From positions 787 to 7,064 of the forward strand of contig DPVW01000071.1 of NCBI GenBank assembly GCA_003529325.1: DNA of 6,278 nucleotides, written 5' to 3'. This DNA comes from Candidatus Latescibacterota bacterium (GTDB lineage: Bacteria > Latescibacterota > UBA2968 > UBA8231). Below the pieces are notes generated by a model. The model was given only the letters and a program-made list of their open reading frames with translations. It did not search any database and was not told the DNA's origin. The position numbers and the translations under genes were made by a program. Shown here piece by piece: positions 1 through 5,948 of the stretch (positions are counted from its first letter, which is position 1; each line of letters starts with the position of its first letter).

Positions 1-174
1 GCATTCGTGCGCATTGCCGTACTGGCGACGGTGCTTGGCGCCGGGGTCGTGCACGGCGGTTGGGCGGGCATCTATGTCGCCACGGTGGCCAATCTCCTGG
101 GAGAAATCAGCGAGGTGGGGGCTCTGCAGATCTCGGTCCGGCAGGCGTTGCGGGCTGCACCCGTCGACGCGTGA
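1..174 (+). CDS. C-terminal fragment of a probable integral membrane protein, unrecognised
   Basis: The reading frame is open from the first base of the window to a TGA at 172-174 and gives 57 residues; the start lies outside the window. The first 35 or so residues are hydrophobic and rich in Gly, Ala and Val (from AFVRIAVLATVLGAGVVHGG to about IYVATVANLL), which resembles one or two membrane segments. A short tail with charged residues ends in APVDA. Third codon positions are mostly G or C, as in the other genes here, which supports real coding. I do not recognise the family; the end of a multi-pass transporter or flippase is possible but not shown. The gene converges with tex and the two stop codons are separated by only 14 bases, with no convincing terminator between them. 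Confidence 0.6.
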   Translation, partial: AFVRIAVLATVLGAGVVHGGWAGIYVATVANLLGEISEVGALQISVRQALRAAPVDA

Positions 175-188
175 CCACGTCGCGCCCC

Positions 189-2327
189 TCAGGCGGGCTT
201 GTCCTTTTCACGGCGCATGGACAGGGCGATGCGCCGCCGGTCCATATCTACCGAGAGCACGCGCACCTGCACCTGCTCAGCGACCTTGACGATTTCGTTG
301 GGATCCTTCACGTAACGATCGGCGAGTTGGCTGATGTGGAGCAGTCCGTCCTGGTGCACGCCGACATCGACGAACGCACCGAAGGCGGTGATGTTGGTGA
401 TGATGCCGGGCAGCTGCATACCGGGTTGTAGATCTTCCATCCTCTCGATGCCCTCCATGAACTCGAAGGCTTCGAACTGTTCCCGTGGATCGCGGCCGGG
501 TCGGGCCAGTTCGGCAAGGATATCGCGCAGCGTCGGCAAACCAATGCCATCGTCCACATAGCGCTCCAACTGCAGGCGCTCGCGCAGGTCGGCACGTTCG
601 ATCAAGTCGGCTACGGTACATCCCAGATCCTTGGCCATACCGTCTACCAACACGTAGCGTTCGGGGTGTACGGCGCTGGCGTCCAGTGGGTGGTGGGCGC
701 CGCGAATGCGCAAGAAACCTGCGGCCTGCTCGAATGCCTTCGGCCCAAGTCGCAGGACATCGAGTAGTTGCCGGCGTCTGCTGAAGGCCCCATGCTGACG
801 GCGATAGGCGACGATATTTTCCGCCATCTGCGCCGACAAACCGGAGACATACGACAATAGTTTGCCACTGGCGGAGTTCAACTCGACACCGACGCTGTTG
901 ACGCAACTGGTGACGGTGTCGTCGAGGCTGTTCTTCAGCGCCGTCTGATCCACGTCATGCTGATACTGTCCGACGCCGATGGACTTGGGGTCGATCTTGA
1001 CCAATTCAGCGAGGGGATCGGTGAGGCGTCGCCCGATGGAGACCGAACCCCGTACCGTCAGGTCATGGTCGGGGAATTCTTGCCGGGCCACCTCGGAGGC
1101 GGAGTAGACGGAGGCACCCGCCTCGTTGACCATCACGACCTGAACATTGGGCAGATTCAAGCCACGCACGAAACGCTCGGTTTCGCGACCACCCGTGCCA
1201 TTGCCGATGGCGATGGCGGCGATCTGATGACGCTGACACAAGGTGCGCAGCGTCTGCTCAGCCAGCTGCGCTTTGCGATCCGGGAAGATGACGTCGTCGT
1301 GGACGAGCCCGCCCTGCGCGTCGAGGCAGACGAGCTTGCAGCCAGTGCGCAGACCCGGATCGAGGGCGAGCACCGGTTTTTCGCCAAGGGGTGAGGCGAG
1401 CAGCAACTGGCGCAGATTTTCGGCAAAAACCCGGATCGCCTCGGTATCGGCCCGTTTGCGGGTCTCGATGCGCATCTCCGTCTCCATCGCCAGTGACAGC
1501 AGGCGCTTGAAACCATCGCCAATGGCGAGGCGCACCTGGGCGGCGGCGGCATTTTCGGACTTGATGAAGCGGCGTTCCAGTGCGCCCAGGCATTCCCCTT
1601 CAGGACCCAGGATGCGCAGAGTGAGAAGCTTCTCACTCTCACCACGGCGCATCGCCAGAATGCGGTGAGACGGGGCGCGGCCCACGGGTTCCTCCCACTC
1701 GAAGTAGTCGCGGTATTTCTGTGCCTCCGACTCCTTGCCGCGCACCAGGGTCGAGCGGAAGATGCCTTTACGTTCGTACAATCGGCGCAGTTCGGTGCGC
1801 ACCGTGGCGTCCTCGCTGAACCTCTCGGCCAGGATATCCCGCGCCCCTGCGAGGGCCTCTTCGATGGACGGGACTTCCTTGTCGGCATCGACGAAGGCTG
1901 CCGCCACGAGCTCTGGATTGCAGTCACCACGTTGGGCAAACAGTTGCTCGGCGAGTGGCTCCAACCCTCGTTCACGCGCCATGGTGGCACGTGTGCGGCG
2001 CTTGGGTCGGAAGGGCAGGTAGACGTCCTCTAGGACGGACAGCGTCTCGGCAGCCTGCACCTTGTGTCGCAGGTCATCGGTGAGCACGCCCTGGTCGTCG
2101 AGGGACTTGAGAATCGTCTCGCGGCGTTTCTCGAGATCAGCCAGCTGCGCCAGACGATCCCGGATGGTGGTGACGGCGACCTCGTCGAGACTCCCCGTCT
2201 GTTCCTTGCGGTAGCGGGCGATGAAGGGCACGGTGCCCCCTTCATCGAGTAGGGAAGCTGTGGCGGAGATCTGTTGCGGTGGGAGGCCGAGTTCGGCTGC
2301 GATTCTGTTGACGAAGTGATCTTGCAA
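189..2327 (-). CDS. tex: Tex, S1-domain transcription accessory protein
   Basis: Tex is a cytoplasmic nucleic-acid-binding protein linked to transcription and RNA metabolism; its exact role is still unclear in the family. The product is 712 residues and all expected parts are present: a helical Tex N-terminal region (about 1-200, with LLDEGGTVPFIARYRKEQTG near 26-45), a YqgF-like RNase H fold (about 318-450, with DPGLRTG at 323-329 and GNGTGGRETE at 375-384), the conserved DPLAELVKIDPKSIGVGQYQ at 437-456, helix-hairpin-helix segments (about 478-548) and a C-terminal S1 RNA-binding domain (about 637-705). It stops almost directly after S1 and lacks the basic tail of E. coli Tex, which is about 60 residues longer. 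The start is TTG: the preceding in-frame codon is the TGA of the upstream gene, GGAG lies 6 bases upstream, and the N-terminus lines up with known Tex proteins. It is the last gene of the leftward operon. Confidence 0.97.
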   Translation of the reverse strand: MQDHFVNRIAAELGLPPQQISATASLLDEGGTVPFIARYRKEQTGSLDEVAVTTIRDRLAQLADLEKRRETILKSLDDQGVLTDDLRHKVQAAETLSVLEDVYLPFRPKRRTRATMARERGLEPLAEQLFAQRGDCNPELVAAAFVDADKEVPSIEEALAGARDILAERFSEDATVRTELRRLYERKGIFRSTLVRGKESEAQKYRDYFEWEEPVGRAPSHRILAMRRGESEKLLTLRILGPEGECLGALERRFIKSENAAAAQVRLAIGDGFKRLLSLAMETEMRIETRKRADTEAIRVFAENLRQLLLASPLGEKPVLALDPGLRTGCKLVCLDAQGGLVHDDVIFPDRKAQLAEQTLRTLCQRHQIAAIAIGNGTGGRETERFVRGLNLPNVQVVMVNEAGASVYSASEVARQEFPDHDLTVRGSVSIGRRLTDPLAELVKIDPKSIGVGQYQHDVDQTALKNSLDDTVTSCVNSVGVELNSASGKLLSYVSGLSAQMAENIVAYRRQHGAFSRRRQLLDVLRLGPKAFEQAAGFLRIRGAHHPLDASAVHPERYVLVDGMAKDLGCTVADLIERADLRERLQLERYVDDGIGLPTLRDILAELARPGRDPREQFEAFEFMEGIERMEDLQPGMQLPGIITNITAFGAFVDVGVHQDGLLHISQLADRYVKDPNEIVKVAEQVQVRVLSVDMDRRRIALSMRREKDKPA
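1618..1639. repeat. Perfect 22-bp palindrome inside tex
   Basis: The 11-base arm AGAGTGAGAAG is followed directly by its exact reverse complement, centred on AAGCTT. The next flanking pair (1617 and 1640) does not match, so the symmetry ends there. It lies within tex and encodes roughly ESEKLLT (residues 230-236). In RNA it could form a stem of about 9 bp with a 4-base loop. Function is unknown and it may be chance. Confidence 0.85.
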
Positions 2328-3353
2328 TCAAGGCTCCATGACCTGGGTGGCAGAAATTTGACTGTCGAAACTCAGCAGGTCGGTCGCCCGCCGCCAGTCG
2401 ACGAGGGCTTGATTCCCCAGCAACTCGCAGCGTGGTGCCACATCGGCATAAAGCAGGCGCGCAAGCAGCTGCGCAGGGAGGGCGAGACTGTTGCGTCGAT
2501 CGACGACAAACAACGTATGATGACCCTCGAAGGCCGTGGTCAGGGCGAGGCGCATGGCACGACAGGCCTCGCCGAGTTCGACAAAACTGAAATAGTTCTG
2601 CCGCATCGACATCAGGCGTTGTTCTGCATGTGGCAACGTGCTTCTGTGCTCCCCCTCGAAGGTGCGTCCCCTGCGGGCCTCGTCGTAGGTAGAGCGCATA
2701 CGATGGATCTCGCTACGTGCCTCGTCCTCTGTTTGTGCGACCAGTTGTTCAACCAGGGCGCGCGCACTGCGCAGACCCTCTCCCATGCGGAGGCGCAATT
2801 CGGCCAGCGGCGCCAGGCCGGCACCGAAGCGCAGGCAGGCGTTGCTGATCTGCTCACGCCGGGCGAAGTAGGCGCCGATATCCTCGGTGATCTGTTTGCT
2901 GAAGGAGTAAGCGTCACTGGTGCTCTTTGGGTGGTCTTCGTCGGCAGGCAGGTAATCGAGCTCGAAAGGCACGGTGCCGAAGAAGTAGCCGATGGCGTTG
3001 ATCGAACTGGCGACGACGACATGATGCACGTCGGTATCGGCGCAGGCCTGGAACAGGCGAAAGGTGCCTGAACAGTTCAGGTCGAAGATCGCCGGGGGTG
3101 TGCCCAACCGCGGCGCGGGGATCGCCGCCAGATGCAATACGGCATCGATCCCCTGCAGGTGTGGTTCGATCGCTCCCTCCTGGGTCAGATCGCAGAGACG
3201 GAAGTCGAAGGGTGGATCATCGTCCGGTTCGCGTATGTCGATGCCGATGACGTGGTGTCCGGCGCCGATCAGGTCGGCGCAGGCGGCGCTGCCGACCCTG
3301 CCGGCGCAACCGGTGACGAGAATGCGAAGGGAGGACGGCTCAGAATCGCTCAT
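2328..3353 (-). CDS. NAD(P)-dependent epimerase/dehydratase-like extended SDR
   Basis: This is a 341-residue member of the extended short-chain dehydrogenase/reductase superfamily, whose members act on nucleotide sugars or other hydroxylated substrates. A Rossmann fold opens the protein: TGCAGRVG at 14-21 carries GxxGxxG, and Asp39 at the end of strand beta-2 (VIGIDIRE) favours NAD(H). HLAA at 74-77, SSINAIGY at 116-123 and the catalytic YSFSK (Tyr149, Lys153) are as expected. YFSFVELGEACRAMRLAL (254-271) matches the usual late segment that returns to the cofactor domain. Between them, residues about 186-250 are a long, highly charged, probably helical stretch not typical of the family. The ATG at 3353 is chosen because the Rossmann motif follows at once; it overlaps the end of the upstream oxygenase gene by 14 bases. 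A longer in-frame form from 3461 would add 36 poorly structured residues inside that gene. The substrate is unknown; a sugar or a hydroxylated product of the neighbouring oxygenases is possible. Confidence 0.88.
   Translation of the reverse strand: MSDSEPSSLRILVTGCAGRVGSAACADLIGAGHHVIGIDIREPDDDPPFDFRLCDLTQEGAIEPHLQGIDAVLHLAAIPAPRLGTPPAIFDLNCSGTFRLFQACADTDVHHVVVASSINAIGYFFGTVPFELDYLPADEDHPKSTSDAYSFSKQITEDIGAYFARREQISNACLRFGAGLAPLAELRLRMGEGLRSARALVEQLVAQTEDEARSEIHRMRSTYDEARRGRTFEGEHRSTLPHAEQRLMSMRQNYFSFVELGEACRAMRLALTTAFEGHHTLFVVDRRNSLALPAQLLARLLYADVAPRCELLGNQALVDWRRATDLLSFDSQISATQVMEP
2334..2337 (-). promoter_or_regulatory. Ribosome binding site for the TTG start of tex
   Basis: GGAG on the minus strand sits 6 bases before the TTG codon at 2327-2325, inside the last codons of the epimerase gene (within ATG-GAG-CCT, just before its stop). 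It supports TTG as the tex start even though this is a rare start codon. Ribosomes ending on the upstream TGA would be directly on the start, so coupling may also help. Confidence 0.6.
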
Positions 3354-4158
3354 CGATAAGCCAGGCCTCTTCCGGATGATCCTTCCAGCGTCTGCGCAAC
3401 ACCTGCTCGTTGGGGCAGAACTGGCCATTGTGCTGCACACCGCCATGGGAGATGTTGACACTCACGGCGATCTCGTCCTCTGAGCCCGTCACCCAGTGTG
3501 GCGTCTGCAGCTGATTCCAAATCAGGTCCCCAGGCTCCATGCGATAGGCGAGGATGTCATCCGGATCGATGTCATCGGGAGGCAAGGCGCCGCGATACTT
3601 CCCCTTGTTGTCGACGATGTCCTGGATGGGGCCATACTTCTCCGGATCCTTGAAGCCATTGAAGGTTTTCACACCATGGGTCTGCCAGGCGACGACGTGA
3701 CTGACGTCGACGTGGTATTGTGAGTTGCGACCCTTGCCGGAGATGAAGAAGATCGGGTAGCTGCGCATGAAAGTGAGACCCACGGCGGAGAGAAATGTGC
3801 GCCACGGAATCATGACTTGCCGTTGAAACTCGTGCAGGAACTGACCTGCGCCATACCAGTGATTGAGATCGAAGTGGGACAGATTGAAGGGCAGGTCGAT
3901 GACCTGATCGAGTGGGGCTGTACGGAATCGCTGACGTAAAGACTCCGCCTCCGCCTCATCTTCGGTCTCGAAGAAATTGATCTTCGCATCCTCGTCAGTG
4001 CGCAGGATGTCGACGATCTGTTGGGCCGGGGGCAACTCCATGTCGAAGGTGATGAGCTCCGGACCGAGCAGGAAGTTGCGTGTATCGTGCCAGTGTTCGA
4101 GGAACTGCTCAGTCGAACGGGCGGTAAAGGGTTGAATGTCGGCGGTGGTGGTCGTCAT
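3340..4158 (-). CDS. JmjC/cupin-like 2-oxoglutarate- and Fe(II)-dependent oxygenase
   Basis: The 272-residue product resembles the JmjC/cupin_8-type 2-oxoglutarate oxygenases, which hydroxylate proteins, peptides or small molecules using O2 and release succinate and CO2. The motif YHVDVSHVVAWQTHGVKTF gives His149 and Asp151 as metal ligands, and Lys164 lies 13 residues after the Asp. That is the same spacing as Asp201 to the 2-oxoglutarate-binding Lys214 of human FIH. EPGDLIWNQLQTPHWVTG supplies the distal ligand His221. The N-terminal 100 or so residues are helical and acidic and have no recognised domain; there is no signal peptide, so it is probably cytoplasmic. The start at 4158 makes an ATGA overlap with the stop of the upstream PhyH gene, and no clear ribosome site precedes it, so translation is probably coupled. 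A longer form from 4191 would add 11 residues (MGAGHRRAAAP) and is less likely. The substrate is unknown. Confidence 0.85.
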   Translation of the reverse strand: MTTTTADIQPFTARSTEQFLEHWHDTRNFLLGPELITFDMELPPAQQIVDILRTDEDAKINFFETEDEAEAESLRQRFRTAPLDQVIDLPFNLSHFDLNHWYGAGQFLHEFQRQVMIPWRTFLSAVGLTFMRSYPIFFISGKGRNSQYHVDVSHVVAWQTHGVKTFNGFKDPEKYGPIQDIVDNKGKYRGALPPDDIDPDDILAYRMEPGDLIWNQLQTPHWVTGSEDEIAVSVNISHGGVQHNGQFCPNEQVLRRRWKDHPEEAWLIDERF

Positions 4159-5039
4159 CGGGGCTGCCGCTCGACGATGTCCAGCTCCCAATCCTGCCAG
4201 TAGGAGCGCACGGGGTCATCGCCAGGCCAACCGGCATAGACCTGGTCCCAGGTAAGCCAATTCATGTGTGGTACGAGGGAGTCGGCGCGCACCGTGTGGC
4301 TTCGTGGCTGATAACGAAAGTCGCAGGACAGACGCAGGCGGTCGGTCTGATTGTCGCGACCCTGGTGGATCATGAGGCTGTGCAACAGCAGCACGTCACC
4401 GCAGTGGAAATCGCCACCTGCCCAGGTGTCCTCAGCGCCGACATCGACGGCGCGACCCCCGGCGCCCTGGGCTTCGTGCACGTCGAGGAAACCGGTTTGG
4501 TGGGAGCCGGTTACGATGGCGAGAGATCCCAGCTCGACAGTACAGTCACCCAGAGGAAACCAGCCCGTCCAGGTGTCGCGGCTGCCACCGATGTAGAAGT
4601 GATCCTGATGAGGGGGCGTCGAGTGCGTCGCCGATCGCGGAAAGATGACGCGCAGGATGTTGCGTGGGTGCGGCAGCACGGACTCGCCGAACAGGACCTC
4701 GAGGGCGGCGAGGATCTCAGGACGCAACGCCAGAGCATGGAAGTCGCGCAACTTCTGCGCATCGTCGTAGAATGCTTTCCAGCGCGGGTCGCCGGTGGAC
4801 TCGATGACCTGATCGTCGGCACAAGCGATGCCAAGACTCAGATCCGTGTCCCTTTCGATCCAACCGTGGCTGTTGCAGATGTCGAGAACCTGCTGGCGCA
4901 CGGACAGGATGGGTGCCGTGGGCAGCAGGTCAGGAAAGAATAGATACCCCAGTTCGTGGGCCCGTTGCCGCAGGGCGACGGGATCGTCGAGCAGGGCGGT
5001 GGAGTCGAGGAAAGGTTCTACGGACTGCATCGGCGTCAT
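4155..5039 (-). CDS. Phytanoyl-CoA dioxygenase (PhyH) family oxygenase, copy 1
   Basis: The 294-residue product is a PhyH-family non-haem iron oxygenase; such bacterial enzymes hydroxylate varied small molecules, not only phytanoyl-CoA. PPHQDHFYIGG gives His144 and Asp146, and SLMIHQGRDN gives the distal His225. Arg236 lies exactly 11 residues after that His, the spacing of the 2-oxoglutarate-binding Arg in human PhyH (His264/Arg275). LGSLAIVTGSHQ (170-181) is the usual turn between the two halves, and residues 20-40 (ELGYLFFPDLL) match the common PhyH N-terminal segment. It is the first gene of the leftward operon. I chose the ATG at 5039. Another ATG at 5030 is possible, and the upstream one at 5108 would overlap the start of the divergent gene. 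No strong ribosome site precedes any of them. The substrate is unknown; nothing marks it as ectoine hydroxylase or another named enzyme. Confidence 0.9.
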   Translation of the reverse strand: MTPMQSVEPFLDSTALLDDPVALRQRAHELGYLFFPDLLPTAPILSVRQQVLDICNSHGWIERDTDLSLGIACADDQVIESTGDPRWKAFYDDAQKLRDFHALALRPEILAALEVLFGESVLPHPRNILRVIFPRSATHSTPPHQDHFYIGGSRDTWTGWFPLGDCTVELGSLAIVTGSHQTGFLDVHEAQGAGGRAVDVGAEDTWAGGDFHCGDVLLLHSLMIHQGRDNQTDRLRLSCDFRYQPRSHTVRADSLVPHMNWLTWDQVYAGWPGDDPVRSYWQDWELDIVERQPR

Positions 5040-5100
5040 AGCCACGGTATTTCGTCCCGCTTCGGGTTTCGGTGCACCACGCGTTATGTTTCGAGGAATG
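5040..5100. promoter_or_regulatory. Divergent intergenic region, probable promoters for both flanking operons
   Basis: These 61 bases separate the starts of two divergent oxygenase genes, so they should contain, or abut, both promoters (inference). An 8-base palindrome GGTGCACC lies at 5071-5078, and a small CCCG-CTT-CGGG hairpin at 5056-5066 would fall in the leftward leader. Candidate -10 boxes are TATGTT (5085-5090, rightward) and CATAAC (5088-5083, leftward), but neither has a good -35 partner. Exact promoters cannot be assigned. The rightward candidate would leave almost no leader before the gene. Confidence 0.45.
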
Positions 5101-5934
5101 ATGACCAATGGACTGACGGAAAATCAGCGACAAAAGTATATGGAGCAGGGGTATCTGTTGCTGGACAATCTATATGATCCGGCGAGACTCGATCCCCTGA
5201 TCGATGAACTGACGCACATCATCGATCGATGGGCGCACAGATATTACGAGCAGAAGCGATTGGCGGACATGTTCGAGGGTGAGCCCTTCGATCGAAGATT
5301 CTTCCGCATCCATGAGGCCATGAATGGCGCTTGTTCCGAGCTGAATGACGCCGTGTTGGGGAAACGCAAGACCGCAGGCATGTTCCACGTCATGACCCTG
5401 CCGGAGATTCTCGACGTGGTGCAGTCTCTCATCGGTCCTGAGATTCTCGTTCACCCACAATTCAACTGCAGAGCGAAATTTCCGGACCGGACCTCGGTCG
5501 TCGACTGGCATCAGGACATCGGTTTTCTCGATGCCGCGGTGCTGGAGACATTCATGGTGAATTTCTGGGTGCCCCTGGTTGACTCGAATGTCGACAATGG
5601 CTGTCTGGAAGTAATCAAGGGCAGTCATCGAAGCGACAGACTGCCTTTCGCAGCCTCTCCTGAACAGATCGACGATGCGTCCATGCCGGAAGGGGAGCGG
5701 ATCTGTTGCCCCGTGCCCGTAGGCGGTGCCCTGTTGCTGCAGCACACGACCGTTCATCGTTCCACACCCAATTATTCCGATCACATCAGGTGGAGTCTCG
5801 ATATCAGATACAGTGACTGGCGCCAACCCACGGGGCGCGATGAGGTGCCAGGATATATCGCACGCAGTGACACCCACTCCGATAGGATCGCCGCCTCCCA
5901 CGTCGACTGGCTCGCCATGTTCGAGTCGGTGTAA
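5101..5934 (+). CDS. Phytanoyl-CoA dioxygenase (PhyH) family oxygenase, copy 2
   Basis: This is a second PhyH-family 2-oxoglutarate/Fe(II) oxygenase, 277 residues. VVDWHQDIGFL gives His137 and Asp139, TTVHRSTPN gives His219, and Arg230 follows 11 residues later, so the triad and the 2-oxoglutarate anchor are complete. GCLEVIKGSHRSD (167-179) is the family turn, and YMEQGYLLLDNLYDP (13-27) is the usual N-terminal opening. Similarity to the divergent PhyH gene is limited to these motifs, so it is not a recent duplicate. The ATG at 5101 is chosen because GAGG at 5093-5096 sits 4 bases upstream; ATG codons at 5098 and 5086 are in frame. The frame stays open upstream to 4828, but that part is antisense to the other PhyH gene. 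Its first codons are somewhat richer in A and T than the neighbours. It is probably co-transcribed with the cytochrome gene, which begins 14 bases after its stop. The substrate is unknown. Confidence 0.9.
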   Translation: MTNGLTENQRQKYMEQGYLLLDNLYDPARLDPLIDELTHIIDRWAHRYYEQKRLADMFEGEPFDRRFFRIHEAMNGACSELNDAVLGKRKTAGMFHVMTLPEILDVVQSLIGPEILVHPQFNCRAKFPDRTSVVDWHQDIGFLDAAVLETFMVNFWVPLVDSNVDNGCLEVIKGSHRSDRLPFAASPEQIDDASMPEGERICCPVPVGGALLLQHTTVHRSTPNYSDHIRWSLDIRYSDWRQPTGRDEVPGYIARSDTHSDRIAASHVDWLAMFESV

Positions 5935-5938
5935 GGAG
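5933..5938 (+). promoter_or_regulatory. Ribosome binding site of the cytochrome gene
   Basis: AAGGAG overlaps the TAA stop of the PhyH gene (the last two A of the stop are shared) and lies 10 bases before the ATG at 5949. It supports that start and suggests that the two genes share a transcript. Confidence 0.55.
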
Positions 5939-5948
5939 TAGCACACAA

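Noticed and set aside
165..182. Inverted repeat CGACG/CGTCG between the convergent gene ends, considered as a terminator
   Set aside because: The stem is only 5 bp with an 8-base loop and there is no T-tract on either strand.
14..431. Two plus-strand frames starting at 14 and 60
   Set aside because: They overlap the membrane-protein fragment in other frames and the antisense of tex. Their products are rich in Arg and Pro and have no motif.
2274..3071. A 265-codon open frame on the plus strand, antisense to the SDR gene
   Set aside because: The protein has no recognisable motif, and the opposite strand carries a clear SDR with cofactor and catalytic motifs. Long antisense frames are common in GC-rich genes.
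3354..3461. An N-terminal extension of 36 residues for the SDR gene
   Set aside because: It lies wholly inside the upstream oxygenase gene, is Ser/Cys-rich without structure, and would push the Rossmann motif far from the N-terminus.
4266..4943. A 225-codon plus-strand frame antisense to the first PhyH gene
   Set aside because: It mirrors the codon pattern of the real gene and shows no domain.
5220..5297. Two 12-base palindromes, CATCGATCGATG (5220-5231) and CTTCGATCGAAG (5286-5297), in the second PhyH gene
   Set aside because: About one or two perfect 12-base palindromes are expected by chance in this window, and Ile-Asp and Asp-Arg codons favour GATCGAT.
5170..5946. A 258-codon open frame on the minus strand, nearly the full length of the second PhyH gene
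   Set aside because: The plus strand has the full PhyH motif set. The antisense protein is rich in His, Gly and Val without any known pattern.
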